From NCBI RefSeq assembly GCF_001682385.1, contig NZ_CP016210.1, positions 2,604,001-2,668,000 on the forward strand: a stretch of DNA of 64,000 nucleotides, given 5' to 3'. Below the pieces are notes generated by a model that was not told the origin of the DNA, made no database searches, and saw only the letters and a program-made list of their open reading frames with translations. The DNA comes from Azoarcus olearius. GTDB taxonomy: Bacteria; Pseudomonadota; Gammaproteobacteria; Burkholderiales; Rhodocyclaceae. The position numbers and the translations under genes are program-made. Below, piece by piece: positions 29,948-38,673 of the stretch (position 1 is its first letter; every line of letters starts with the position of its first letter).

Positions 29948-31492
29948 ATGAAACCGCACACCGCGTCACCCCCCGCCGCCTTGCCCGCCATGACCCCACC
30001 ACCACCTCGCCACGCCGCCCGCCAACGCATGCCGCGCCCCAAGGTCTTCGTCCTCGCCGCCGCGCTGCTGGTCGGCGGCTGCGCGCTCGGGCCGGACTTC
30101 CGCGCGCCCGATGTCGCCCTTCCCGCCACCTTCCGCGCCGCCGAAGGCTGGCAGGTGGCCGTGCCGCAGGACATGCCCGCCACCGGCGACTGGTGGACGC
30201 GCTACCGCGACCCGCTGCTCGACCAGTTGCTGGCGCGCCTGAACGCCGACAACCTTGAAGTGGCCGCCGCCGCGGCGCGCTATCGCGAAGCACTCGCCTT
30301 CGCCCGCGGCACCCGCGCCGACGCGCTGCCCACGCTCGACGCGGGGCTGGCCGGCAGCCGCAGCCGCACCGCTGCGAGCGACAGCAGCAGCGATCCAGCC
30401 GCGCGCAACCTGCAACGCTTCAGCCTCACCAGCCGCTGGGAGATCGACCTGTGGGGCCGGCTCGCGCGCAACGCCGAAGCCGACCGCCACGATGCCGCCG
30501 CCAGCGGCGCCGACCTCGCCGCGCTGCGGCTGGCGCTGCAAGCCACGCTGGCGCAGGACTACCTGCAACTGCGCGTCATCGACGCCCAGCAGCGGCTCTA
30601 CCAACGCACTGTTGCCACCTACCGGCGTTCGCTGGAGATCACGACCAACCGCCACCGCGCCGGCGTCGCCAGCCTGGCCGAGGTGGCGCAAGCCGAAACC
30701 CAGCTGCGCAGCGCCGAGGCCCAGGGCATCGACCTGCAGCTGCAACGCGCCCGGCTGGAACACGCGATCGCCGTGCTGGTGGGCAGCGCGCCTTCGCAGC
30801 TGCGCATCGAGCCGGTTGCCGCGGTGCCCGAACTGCCGCCGCTGCCGGCCGCGCAACCGGCCGAGGTGCTCCAGCGCCGTCCCGACGTGGCTGCCGCGCT
30901 GCGCCGCGTGGCCGCCGGCAATGCCCGCATCGGCGCGGCGGAGGCCGCCTTCTTCCCCACGCTGGTGCTGGACGCTTCCGCCGGCTATCAGCACGAGCGC
31001 CTCGCCGACCTCTTCGCGCTGCCGCACCGCTTCTGGTCGCTGGGGCCGACACTGGCCCAGCACCTGTTCGACGGCGGGGCCCGCCGCGCCGCGCGCGACC
31101 AGGCCGAAGCCGCCTACGACCGCAGCGTGGCCGACTACCGCCAGACCGTGCTGGACGCCTTCCGCGAAGCGGAGGACAGCCTGGCCGGGTTGCGCATCCT
31201 GGGCGACGAGCGCCAGGTGCAGGCCGCCGCCACCCGCGCCGCCAACGAGTTCCTGGCGCAGACCAACAACCAGTACCTCGCCGGCACCGTCAGCTACCTC
31301 AACGTCGCCATCGCCCAGGCCGCGGCGCTGACCGCCGAGCGCGCCAGCCTCGACCTGCTCGGGCGCCAGCTCGCGGCCTCGGTCGAGCTGGTGCGCGCGC
31401 TCGGCGGCGACCCGTGGGAAGCCGCGCTGGCCAAGGAACACCCCGCCCCGGCCGTCGCGCCCGCGCCGGTGCCGTCCCCACCTTTGTCCTGA
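29948..31492 (+). CDS. RND outer-membrane factor, NodT/OprM family lipoprotein
   Basis: An outer-membrane channel protein of about 500 residues with two outer-membrane efflux (OEP) repeats. A lipoprotein signal ending LLVGGC is preceded by MPRPKVFVL. That makes the in-frame ATG at 30029 the biologically sensible start; starts at 29948 or 29990 would add a proline-rich leader of up to 27 residues. None has a good ribosome site. NodT markers include PDFRAPD, TRYRDPLLDQLL, SRWEIDLWGRLARN, LLQRRPDVAAA and FDGGARRA. It completes a tripartite pump with the adaptor and two permeases just upstream. Confidence 0.88.
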   Translation: MKPHTASPPAALPAMTPPPPRHAARQRMPRPKVFVLAAALLVGGCALGPDFRAPDVALPATFRAAEGWQVAVPQDMPATGDWWTRYRDPLLDQLLARLNADNLEVAAAAARYREALAFARGTRADALPTLDAGLAGSRSRTAASDSSSDPAARNLQRFSLTSRWEIDLWGRLARNAEADRHDAAASGADLAALRLALQATLAQDYLQLRVIDAQQRLYQRTVATYRRSLEITTNRHRAGVASLAEVAQAETQLRSAEAQGIDLQLQRARLEHAIAVLVGSAPSQLRIEPVAAVPELPPLPAAQPAEVLQRRPDVAAALRRVAAGNARIGAAEAAFFPTLVLDASAGYQHERLADLFALPHRFWSLGPTLAQHLFDGGARRAARDQAEAAYDRSVADYRQTVLDAFREAEDSLAGLRILGDERQVQAAATRAANEFLAQTNNQYLAGTVSYLNVAIAQAAALTAERASLDLLGRQLAASVELVRALGGDPWEAALAKEHPAPAVAPAPVPSPPLS

Positions 31493-31506
31493 CCGGAGAT
31501 CCGTCC

Positions 31507-32220
31507 ATGAAGCGCGTGCATATCTGGGACCTGCCCACCCGCCTCTTCCACTGGCTGCTGGCCTTCGCCATCCTCGCCGCCTACGTCACCGGCCAGATCG
31601 GCGGCAACTACATCGTCTGGCACGGCCGCATCGGGCTCTTCATCGTCGGCCTGGTCGCGTTCCGCCTGGTGTGGGGGTTCATCGGCGCGCCCACCGCGCG
31701 CTTCGCCAGCTTCGTGCGCGGCTTCGGGGCGATCCGCGCCTATCTCGCCGGCAGCTGGCACGGCATCGGCCACAATCCGCTGGGCGCGCTGTCGGTGCTG
31801 GCGCTGCTCGGGCTGGTGGGCGCCCAGGCGGTCAGCGGACTGTTCGCCAACGACGACATCAGTTTCCAGGGCCCGCTCGCGGGGCTGGTGTCGGAAGCCG
31901 CCTCGGCCCGCCTCACCGGCCTGCACGAACTGCTGCAGAACGTGCTGCTCGGCGTCGTGGGCCTGCATCTGGCGGCCATCGTGTTCTACGTGCGGATCAA
32001 GCGCGACAACCTCGTGCGGCCGATGCTGACCGGCTGGAAGGAACTCGGCCCCGGCCTTGAGGCCCAAGCGCCATCGACTGTTGCGCGCGCCGGGCGGCTC
32101 CGTCCGCTGGCATTCGGGGTCGCGCTGGCGTTGGCGGTGGCGAGCGTTTACGCTGCCGCGGGCGGCTGGCTGGCAGAAGTGCCGGCCAGTCCGGCCCCCG
32201 CCGCCGCCCCCGGCTGGTAA
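31507..32220 (+). CDS. Cytochrome b561-type membrane protein
   Basis: A 237-residue protein of the bacterial cytochrome b561/Ni-hydrogenase b-type domain. Four helices carry histidines suited to haem ligation: LPTRLFHWLLAF (TM1), YIVWHGRIG (TM2 start), LHELLQN and GLHLAAIVFY (TM4). A fifth hydrophobic helix lies near the C-terminus (about 200-220). It would pass electrons between the quinone pool and a periplasmic c-type cytochrome or donor. It follows the efflux genes by 14 bases but is unrelated in role, so it may use its own promoter. No partner cytochrome is adjacent. Confidence 0.85.
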   Translation: MKRVHIWDLPTRLFHWLLAFAILAAYVTGQIGGNYIVWHGRIGLFIVGLVAFRLVWGFIGAPTARFASFVRGFGAIRAYLAGSWHGIGHNPLGALSVLALLGLVGAQAVSGLFANDDISFQGPLAGLVSEAASARLTGLHELLQNVLLGVVGLHLAAIVFYVRIKRDNLVRPMLTGWKELGPGLEAQAPSTVARAGRLRPLAFGVALALAVASVYAAAGGWLAEVPASPAPAAAPGW

Positions 32221-32270
32221 GCCGCACGCAACAACCGGCCCCTTCCGCAGGTCATGCCTGGAGTCCCTGA

Positions 32271-34373
32271 ATGAACCGAAAACTGCCCTGGATCGTGCTG
32301 CTGCTCAGCGCCACGCTGCACGCGGCCGAACCCCAGGTGGCAACGCCGCTGCAGCCCGCGGCCACCCAGGCCGAGGCCGCGGCGCTGAGCGCGCGGCTGC
32401 TCGGCCGCTTCCACTACCAGCCCACGCCGCTGGACGACGCGCTGTCCGCCCGCATCCTCGACCGCTACCTGAAGGCGCTCGACCCCGAGCGGGTGTACTT
32501 CGTGCAGGCGGATATCGAGCGCTACGCGGCGGCCCGCACCACGCTGGACGACGCGATCCGCGAGCAGGACCTGCGCCTGCCGTTCGAGATCTTCGCGCTT
32601 TACCAGACCCGGCTGCGCGAGCGGCTGGCGCTGGCACGCGAACTCGCCGCGGGCAGCTTCGACTTCTCCACCGACGAGCAGTACCGCTTCGTGCGCACCG
32701 ACGAGCCCTGGCCCGCGAACGAGGCGGCGGCCCGAGAACTGTGGCGCAAGCGGGTCAAGAACGACTGGCTGCGCCTCAAGCTCGCCGGCAAGGACGACAA
32801 GGGCATCCGCGACACGCTCACCAAGCGCTACGACAGCCTGCTGACGCGCGCCACGCGGATCAAGAGCGAGGACGTGTTCCAGACCTTCATGAACGCCTAC
32901 GCGACCTCGATCGAGCCGCACACCAACTACCTCGGGCCGCGCGCCTCGGAAGACTTCGAGATTTCGATGCGGTTGTCGCTGGTCGGCATCGGCGCGGTGC
33001 TGCAGGAGCGCGACGATTACATCGTGATCCGCGAACTGGTGCCCGGCGGCCCCGCCGCGCGCTCCACCCAGCTTGCGATCGGCGACCGCATCCTCGGCGT
33101 CGGCCAGGGCGAGCAGCCGCCGGTGGAAGTGCTGGGCTGGCGGGTGGACGACGTGGTGGCGCTGATCCGCGGCAACAAGGACACCGTGGTGGTGCTCGAC
33201 GTGCTGCCCGCCGAGGCCGGCCCCGACGGCGCGCACAAGAAGGTGAAGCTGGTGCGCGACACCATCAACCTGGAAAAGCAGGCCGCGTCCAAGAGCGTGA
33301 TCGACGCCGGCCCCCCGGAGGCGCCCCGCAAGGTGGGCGTGATCACCCTGCCCGCGTTCTACCAGGACGTGGCGGCGCGCGGCGCCGGCGGCGACTACCG
33401 CAGCGCCAGCCGCGACGTCGCCCGGCTGCTGCGCGAACTGAAGGCCGAAGGCGCCGACGCGGTGCTGATCGACCTGCGCAACAACGGCGGCGGCTCGCTG
33501 GACGAGGCGGTACGGCTCACCGGCCTCTTCATCGACACCGGCCCGGTGGTGCAGCAGCGCAGCGCACAGGGGCAGATCCGCGTGGAGCGCGACACCGACG
33601 CCGGCCAGGTGTGGGACGGCCCGCTCGGCGTGCTGATCAACCGCGCCTCCGCCTCCGCTTCCGAGATTTTCGCCGGGGCGATCCAGGACTACGGCCGCGG
33701 CGTGCTGATCGGCGAGCAGAGCTTCGGCAAGGGCACGGTGCAGACGCTGGTCGATCTCGACGAGATGGCCCGCAACAGCAAACCCATCTATGGCGAACTG
33801 AAGATGACGATCGCGCAGTTCTACCGCGTGAACGGCGAGAGCACCCAGCTGCGCGGCGTGAGCCCCGACATCGGCCTGCCCTCGCTGCTCGACGCCGACC
33901 GCTTCGGCGAATCCGGCTTCGACAACGCGCTGCCCTGGACCCGCATCGACCCCGCGCCCCACAAGGCCGCCGGCGGCATCCCGGCGCTGGTGCCGACGCT
34001 GCAGCAGCGCCACCTTGCACGCATCGCCAACGACGCCGCCTTCCGCAACCTGCAGCAGGACGTCACCGAAGTCGCCGCCCAGCGCAAGAAGCTCGACATC
34101 TCGCTGAATGAAGCCGAGCGCCGCCGCGAACGCGCCGAGCAGGAACGCAAGCTGCGCGCCAACGCCAACGCCAACGCCGCCGACGAAGACAACGGCGACG
34201 ACGGCCTGCTCGCCGGCGAACGCAGCCTCGACGCCGAACTGGCCGCCGAACAGCTGCGCAAGAAGGCACCCGACGTCCTGCTGAACGAAGCCGCCCGCAT
34301 CGTCGGCGACCTCGCCACCCTGCAGCGCAGCGAAGCAAATGTGGCAGCGGGAGGACGGCGTAGCCTGAATTGA
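32271..34373 (+). CDS. prc: Carboxy-terminal processing protease Prc (Tsp), S41 family
   Basis: A 700-residue periplasmic protease with a signal peptide (about residues 1-20). Then come an N-terminal helical domain, a PDZ domain (about 230-320; SLVGIGAVLQERDDYIVIREL) and the S41 catalytic domain. The catalytic serine lies in NRASASASEIFAGA and the lysine in GEQSFGKGTVQ, both present. The C-terminal DUF3340-type region is charged and coiled-coil-like (about 600-700). It degrades or trims periplasmic proteins with nonpolar C-termini and helps regulate peptidoglycan hydrolases. It has its own terminator at 34405-34432. Confidence 0.93.
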   Translation: MNRKLPWIVLLLSATLHAAEPQVATPLQPAATQAEAAALSARLLGRFHYQPTPLDDALSARILDRYLKALDPERVYFVQADIERYAAARTTLDDAIREQDLRLPFEIFALYQTRLRERLALARELAAGSFDFSTDEQYRFVRTDEPWPANEAAARELWRKRVKNDWLRLKLAGKDDKGIRDTLTKRYDSLLTRATRIKSEDVFQTFMNAYATSIEPHTNYLGPRASEDFEISMRLSLVGIGAVLQERDDYIVIRELVPGGPAARSTQLAIGDRILGVGQGEQPPVEVLGWRVDDVVALIRGNKDTVVVLDVLPAEAGPDGAHKKVKLVRDTINLEKQAASKSVIDAGPPEAPRKVGVITLPAFYQDVAARGAGGDYRSASRDVARLLRELKAEGADAVLIDLRNNGGGSLDEAVRLTGLFIDTGPVVQQRSAQGQIRVERDTDAGQVWDGPLGVLINRASASASEIFAGAIQDYGRGVLIGEQSFGKGTVQTLVDLDEMARNSKPIYGELKMTIAQFYRVNGESTQLRGVSPDIGLPSLLDADRFGESGFDNALPWTRIDPAPHKAAGGIPALVPTLQQRHLARIANDAAFRNLQQDVTEVAAQRKKLDISLNEAERRRERAEQERKLRANANANAADEDNGDDGLLAGERSLDAELAAEQLRKKAPDVLLNEAARIVGDLATLQRSEANVAAGGRRSLN

Positions 34374-34404
34374 GGCGGCACGTCCCCTGCAACTGAAATG
34401 AAGA

Positions 34405-34432
34405 GGCCCCGGCGAATCGCCGGGGCCTTTTT
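34405..34432 (+). terminator. Rho-independent terminator of prc
   Basis: A perfect 10-base-pair stem GGCCCCGGCG / CGCCGGGGCC with a 3-base loop is followed by TTTTT at 34428-34432. It lies 31 bases after the prc stop, with textbook form. Confidence 0.9.
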
Positions 34433-34460
34433 GCTTGAGGAGGTGAAGGCCGGCGGTTTG

Positions 34461-34698
34461 CCCCCTCCCTTCAAGGGGGCGTAGGCGGGGGTTTCGCAGA
34501 GCATCGCGATGCGCCGCCGGAGCGGAGCGAAGCGAAGACTCCCGGGTCGGGGTGGGGATGGGGTCAGGAACGACGCCCAGACGAGAAAACGAAATCAAGA
34601 AGCGACACCCGGGGGAAGAACGCTCCCGAAGAGCGCCCGGCCAACCCCATCCCCACCCCCGCCCTCCCCTTGAAGGGGAGGGAGAAAAACCTCGCGGT
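34461..34698. repeat. Intergenic repeat, copy 1 (about 238 bp)
   Basis: This is the first of two nearly identical direct repeats. It opens with CCCTCCCTTCAAGGGGGCG and closes with CCCTCCCCTTGAAGGGGAGGG-like sequence, so each end holds a short dyad around TTCAAGG or CTTGAAGG. In between it contains GCGCCGCCGGAGCGGAGCG and a purine-rich GGGGTGGGGATGGGG tract. It has no coding potential of its own. Confidence 0.85.
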
Positions 34699-34848
34699 TC
34701 CATTTTCGGCCAGCTGAGGCGAATGCCCCCAGGGCCCACGGCGGTTTGCCCGCACTGTCGTCGTCGCTGCAATCAGAGTGGTCGCGGCTTTTCTGACAGT
34801 GAAGTCGATCAGAAAACGCAGAAAGTGAAAGGGGCCGAGGGTCTTCTC

Positions 34849-35082
34849 CCTCCCCTTCAAGGGGGCGTAGGCGCGGGTTTCGCAGAGCATCGCTATGCGC
34901 CGCCGGAGCGGAGCGAAGCGAAGACTCCCGGGTCGGGGTGGGGATGGGGTCAGGAACGACGCCCAGGCGAGGAAACGAAATCAAGAAGCGACACCCGGGG
35001 GAAGAACGCTCCCGCGGCGCCCGGCGAACCCCATCCCCACCCCCGCCCTCCCCTTGAAGGGGAGGGAGAAAAACCCTGCGGT
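34849..35082. repeat. Intergenic repeat, copy 2 (about 234 bp)
   Basis: This is the second copy in the same orientation. It differs from copy 1 by scattered substitutions (for example GCGCGGG for GCGGGGG near the start) and a short deletion around CTCCCG(AAGA)GCGCCCGG. The same CCCTCCCCTTGAAGGGGAGGG-type end closes it. The spacer between copies (34699-34848) is unique sequence. Confidence 0.85.
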
Positions 35083-35158
35083 TAATTTTCGCCCCTCGAA
35101 GAATCACCGGGGTTAAAGAAGGCGTTCGGGCGCGGACATAAAGCGCCGCCTTTCCCCC

Positions 35159-35623
35159 TCAGTCCTTCTTCCGGTAGTCGTCATGGCAGGCCTTGCAGCT
35201 TTCGCCCACCTTGCCGAACTGCACCTTCACCGCCGCGGCGTCGCCGGTGGCCGCCACGCGCGCCAGCTCGTTGGCTTCGCGTGCGAAATTGCCGGCCGCT
35301 TCCGCTGCGCCCTTGGTGTCGCTGAAGAGTTCGGGCTTCACCGTGGTGTCGCGCCAGCCTTTGCCGGTGTCGGTGCCGGGGGCGAACAGTGCGCCCAGGC
35401 CGGAGTTGGCAATTGCCGCGGTGGAGTTGGCGGCGCGGATCACCTCGTCCTTGTTGAACTGACCTTCGACGTTGGCCTTGATGCGGGCCTGGTTCCACGC
35501 CAGCACCTGATAGACCGACTGCCGCCACTTGATCAGCTGTTCCGGCTTGGCCTGCTGGGCCGCCGCGCCGAGCGACGCGGTGGCAAGCAGGATGGCGACC
35601 AGCGGTTTGAAGCACTTCTTCAT
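35159..35623 (-). CDS. Cytochrome c' (monohaem, CKACH)
   Basis: A 154-residue secreted protein with a signal peptide ending GAAAQ (about residue 22). It is a four-helix-bundle cytochrome c' with the haem motif CKACHDDY close to the C-terminus, where the family puts it, and length typical for c'. The start ATG at 35621-35623 is preceded by AGGAGT. Cytochromes c' bind NO or CO and may detoxify NO, but some act in redox chains. It is the last gene of a minus-strand series of periplasmic redox and hydrolase genes. Confidence 0.87.
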   Translation of the reverse strand: MKKCFKPLVAILLATASLGAAAQQAKPEQLIKWRQSVYQVLAWNQARIKANVEGQFNKDEVIRAANSTAAIANSGLGALFAPGTDTGKGWRDTTVKPELFSDTKGAAEAAGNFAREANELARVAATGDAAAVKVQFGKVGESCKACHDDYRKKD

Positions 35624-35669
35624 TACGACTCCTGGATGAAAGGTCGGAAGCGACCGGGATGGGAAAGCG

Positions 35670-36674
35670 TCAGGCGTCCCTCGCCCCGTCGGCGAGGTGC
35701 TGGCGGAAGAACGCGATCGTGCGCTGCCACGCCAGCGAGGCCGCGGTGGCATCGAAGCGCGGCGTGGTGTTGTTGTTGAAGCCGTGCTGGGCGCCGGGAT
35801 AGAAGTGCGCCTCGTAGCGCACGCGCGCGGCTTTCAGCGCGGCCTCGTAGGCGGGCCAGCCGGCGTTGATGCGCTCGTCGTTGCCGGCGTAGTGGATCAG
35901 CAGCGGCGCCTTGATGCGGGCAGCTTCCTCTGCGGTCGGCTGGCCGCCGTAGAAGGGCACCGCCGCGGCCAGATCGGGAATCCGCGTGGCGAGGAAGTTG
36001 GCAACGCCGCCGCCGTAGCAGAAGCCCACCACGCCGACCTTGCCGTTGCCCTGCGGCAGCGTGCGCAGGTAGCCGGCGGCGGCGATGAAGTCCTCGCGCG
36101 TCTTGGCCTGGTCGAGCTTGGGAAAGAGTTCGCGCGCCTTGTCCTCGTCGCCGGGATAGCCGCCGAGCGGGTGGAGCGCGTCCGGCGCGAAGGCGATGAA
36201 GCCATCCACGGCAAGGCGGCGGGCGATGTCCTCGATGTGCGGGTTGAGGCCGCGGTTCTCATGCACTACCAGCACCGTGGGCGCACGGCCGGCGGTCCTG
36301 GCCGGACGGGCCAGATAGCCCTTCACGGTGCCGTAGCCCTTGGGCGAGGGATGCTCGACGTAGCCCGCGCTGATGCGCGCGTCGTCGTGATCGATGAACT
36401 GCGCCTCGGCAAAGCGCGGCGCGAGCGCGTTGAGCAGGCCTTCGGCGGTGAGCCCGGCTACCGCGTACTTGGCCGCGGAGCGCAGGAACTCGCGGCGCGG
36501 GATGACGCCGTGCACATACTTGTCGAACAGGCTCAGCACCTCCGGTGCGAAATCGGCGGCGGTCTGGCCGGGCGCGGGCGGCGCGCCGAGCACCGAGCCG
36601 GCAAAGATGGCGCCGGCGCTGTCGATCTCCGCGGTAGCGGCGGTGGGAACGGCGGACGGGACGGTCTGGGTCAT
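35670..36674 (-). CDS. Dienelactone hydrolase family protein with Tat-like segment
   Basis: A 334-residue alpha/beta hydrolase. The nucleophile elbow GFCYGGG has the cysteine typical of dienelactone hydrolase, the acid is in YAGNDERI, and the histidine is in PGAQHGFNN. Residues about 57-90 hold IPRREFLRSAAKYAVAGL, a Tat-like twin-arginine segment followed by a hydrophobic stretch. It sits unusually far from the N-terminus, as in one known subgroup of the family. I start at the ATG at 36672-36674 behind GAGGAA; a GTG five codons earlier is less likely. It would hydrolyse lactones or enol esters. It lies 43 bases after the SMP-30 gene, a second possible lactonase. Confidence 0.83.
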   Translation of the reverse strand: MTQTVPSAVPTAATAEIDSAGAIFAGSVLGAPPAPGQTAADFAPEVLSLFDKYVHGVIPRREFLRSAAKYAVAGLTAEGLLNALAPRFAEAQFIDHDDARISAGYVEHPSPKGYGTVKGYLARPARTAGRAPTVLVVHENRGLNPHIEDIARRLAVDGFIAFAPDALHPLGGYPGDEDKARELFPKLDQAKTREDFIAAAGYLRTLPQGNGKVGVVGFCYGGGVANFLATRIPDLAAAVPFYGGQPTAEEAARIKAPLLIHYAGNDERINAGWPAYEAALKAARVRYEAHFYPGAQHGFNNNTTPRFDATAASLAWQRTIAFFRQHLADGARDA

Positions 36675-36717
36675 GACGGGATTCCTCACGATGCGTTAGG
36701 CAGATGCCGCAGCAGCC

Positions 36718-37695
36718 TCACTTGGCGCGGCCGGGGTTGCCGGCGGCGAGCGTGGCGATGCGATAGGCGGCGCCGCGGCCGACGACGTACAGCGTCCGTT
36801 TGTCAGCCCCGGCAAAGGCAAGGTTCTGCGGCGCCTTCGGCAGCGCGATGATTCCCAGCGCCTCGCCGCGCGCACTGAAGACCTGCACGCCCACGCTGGA
36901 GGCGACATAGACCCGCCCTTGCGCATCCACCGCGAGGCCGTCCGCGCCACTGGAATAGCCGGTGTCGGTCTTCTGGTAACCCGCCAGGCGGGCGAAATTG
37001 CGCCGCGGGCCGATGCTGCCGTCGTCGGCGATGTCGAAGGCGAGCACGTGCTCGCCCCAGGTGTTGGCCACGTAGAGCACCTTCTCGTCCGGGCTCAGCT
37101 GGATGCCGTTGGGGCGCTCGATGTCCGCGGCGATGCGCTGCAGCGCGCCGGCGGGACTGATGCGATACACCGCCGGCGGCGCCACCGCATCGGTGGGCGT
37201 GCCGTCGTTCTGCACCGCGCTCTGCGCGGCGTTGATGCCGGAATCGGTGAAATACACGGTGCCGCGCTTGTCCACCACGAGGTCGTTGGGGCGGCCGAAG
37301 CGGCGGCCGTCGAAACGTTCGACCAGCGTGCGGGCGCGCTCCGGCGGGTGCACCACGCCCACCCGCGTGTCGGCCACCTGCACCGCCACCAGATCGCCAT
37401 TCGGCGCAAAGCAGAGGCCGTTGGCGCCGTTGCTGTTCTCGAGGAAGGACGAAACGCTGCCGTCCAGCGCGATGCGGGTGATGCGCTTGTCCTGCGTCTC
37501 GGTGAACAACAGGCTGCCGTCGGGCAGCCCGATCGGCCCCTCGGTGCCCTTGAAGCCTTCGCGGACGAGTTCGATCGGCGTGCCTGCCGCGACCACGCCG
37601 GGAATGGCGGGCGTAACGGCGGGCTGTTGGGCGAAGGCGGCGGACGCCGCCAGCGCGAAACCGGCAGCCAGGGCAAGGGCGTGGAACGTATTCAT
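36718..37695 (-). CDS. SMP-30/gluconolactonase-like beta-propeller, periplasmic
   Basis: A 325-residue secreted protein (signal peptide ending ASAAFAQ at about residue 23). The SMP-30/gluconolactonase/LRE propeller follows: EGPIGLPDGSLLFTE, GANGLCFAPNGDL, GRPNDLVVDKRGTVYFTD and GIQLSPDEKVLYVAN. The conserved acidic and asparagine metal ligands are visible in GRPNDLVV and in RPNGIQLSP. It likely hydrolyses a sugar or aryl lactone in the periplasm. Its ATG is about 30 bases downstream of a predicted sigma-54 start site, so it can head its own transcription unit with the dienelactone hydrolase and cytochrome c' genes. Confidence 0.85.
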   Translation of the reverse strand: MNTFHALALAAGFALAASAAFAQQPAVTPAIPGVVAAGTPIELVREGFKGTEGPIGLPDGSLLFTETQDKRITRIALDGSVSSFLENSNGANGLCFAPNGDLVAVQVADTRVGVVHPPERARTLVERFDGRRFGRPNDLVVDKRGTVYFTDSGINAAQSAVQNDGTPTDAVAPPAVYRISPAGALQRIAADIERPNGIQLSPDEKVLYVANTWGEHVLAFDIADDGSIGPRRNFARLAGYQKTDTGYSSGADGLAVDAQGRVYVASSVGVQVFSARGEALGIIALPKAPQNLAFAGADKRTLYVVGRGAAYRIATLAAGNPGRAK

Positions 37696-37736
37696 CGGAT
37701 AGGGAGCCTGCGGAAATGGGCGACCGTAGGCCCGTT

Positions 37737-37752
37737 AGCAGCCGCCGTGCCA
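37737..37752 (-). promoter_or_regulatory. Sigma-54 (-24/-12) promoter for SMP-30 gene
   Basis: Read on the minus strand, the sequence is TGGCACGGCGGCTGCT. It has a perfect TGGCACG -24 box and CTGCT for the -12 box, with the GG-N10-GC spacing exact. Transcription would start near 37726, some 30 bases before the ATG at 37695. Together with the element at 37786-37809 it forms a compact sigma-54 control region. Confidence 0.7.
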
Positions 37753-37785
37753 GCCTTATCGACTCATCCGGGCGGCCTGCTTCCA

Positions 37786-37809
37786 TCGCAAGACTGCTTG
37801 TTTTTCAGC
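37786..37809 (-). promoter_or_regulatory. Candidate upstream activator site, copy A
   Basis: The plus-strand text TCGCAAG + AC + TGCTTGTTT + T + TCAGC matches the element at 43878-43899 at all but one base, apart from a two-base insertion. It lies about 50 bases upstream of the SMP-30 sigma-54 promoter and contains the dyad CAAG-N4-CTTG. A binding site for the sigma-54 activator is the simplest reading. Confidence 0.5.
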
Positions 37810-37911
37810 CACTTGGAAGATCAGCCCGGCCTTGTCCGGAGGCTGGCGCCGGACGCCGCTGCTGGCTGCGAGGCAGTGCCGCGGCCGCGGCTGCTGCAGG
37901 AGGAACAGCGC

Positions 37912-38592
37912 CTACAGCCGCGACAGGTATTCGGCCAGCGCCTCGATCTCCTCGGCACTCAGCTTCGCCGCCAGCGCGTTCATCTGTCCGGTGGCGTCGT
38001 TGCGTCGCTCACCGAGCTTCCAGCTCGCCATCTGCCCCCGCAGATAGGCGAGCTGCTGGCCGCGCAGCGCCGGGCTGATCACGTTGCCGGCCACCGCGCC
38101 GCGTGCATCCGGCCCATGGCAGGCCGCGCAGGCGGGGATGCCGCGGGCGGCGTCGCCTTGTTCGAACAGCGCCCTGGCCACCGCGGGGCTTGCAGCGGGC
38201 AGCAGGCCGCTCTCGGCACTCGCATGCGGTCCCGGCGGCGCTTCCTGCCGGGCGAAGTAGGCGGCGATATCGACCAGATCCTCGTCGGCGATATTGGGCG
38301 CGATCACGCTCATCGCGCTGTGCTTGCGCGCCCCGCTGCGGAAGTCCCGCACCTGCTTGATCAGATAGGCGGCGAACTGCCCCGCCAGCCTCGGCGTGGC
38401 GGCGGTGGTGCCGCGGCCGTCGGCGCCATGGCACTCCTGACACAACTCGGCTTCGCTGATCTGCTTGCCCAGCGTGGGATCGCCACTGCCGTGGCGCAGC
38501 ACCTCGTTGCCCTGAGCCCACGCGCTACCCGTCATCGCCACGAAGGCGAGTGACAAAAAAAGGGGAGCAACGCCCCCCGAATGCCCGTACAT
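37912..38592 (-). CDS. Dihaem cytochrome c (c4-like)
   Basis: A 226-residue secreted protein with a signal peptide ending GSAWAQ (about residue 26). Two haem-binding motifs, CQECHGADGRG and CAACHGPDARG, lie about 100 residues apart. Methionines (KHSAMSVIA and TGQMNALA) lie where distal ligands occur in cytochrome c4-type proteins. It should carry electrons in the periplasm towards a terminal oxidase. It sits between the peroxiredoxin and SMP-30 genes, all on the minus strand. Confidence 0.87.
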   Translation of the reverse strand: MYGHSGGVAPLFLSLAFVAMTGSAWAQGNEVLRHGSGDPTLGKQISEAELCQECHGADGRGTTAATPRLAGQFAAYLIKQVRDFRSGARKHSAMSVIAPNIADEDLVDIAAYFARQEAPPGPHASAESGLLPAASPAVARALFEQGDAARGIPACAACHGPDARGAVAGNVISPALRGQQLAYLRGQMASWKLGERRNDATGQMNALAAKLSAEEIEALAEYLSRL

Positions 38593-38673
38593 CTGGATGT
38601 CCTGGAAAGAGATTGACGCGCCCCGTGTCGCCCTGCGACCCGGGGTGCAAGGCCGGACGGCTCGGATCGCCGC

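Larger units (their letters stand above)
34374..35158. other. Gene-free interval with terminator and two long repeat copies
   Basis: These 785 bases contain the prc terminator, two direct repeat copies (34461-34698 and 34849-35082), a unique spacer between them, and about 75 bases before the cytochrome c' stop. Open frames crossing it are repeat-derived and have no protein-like features. Confidence 0.7.

Noticed and set aside
34552..35085. A 177-codon plus-strand open frame between prc and cytochrome c'
   Set aside because: It runs through both repeat copies, its protein text is itself repeated, and it has no ribosome site or family features.
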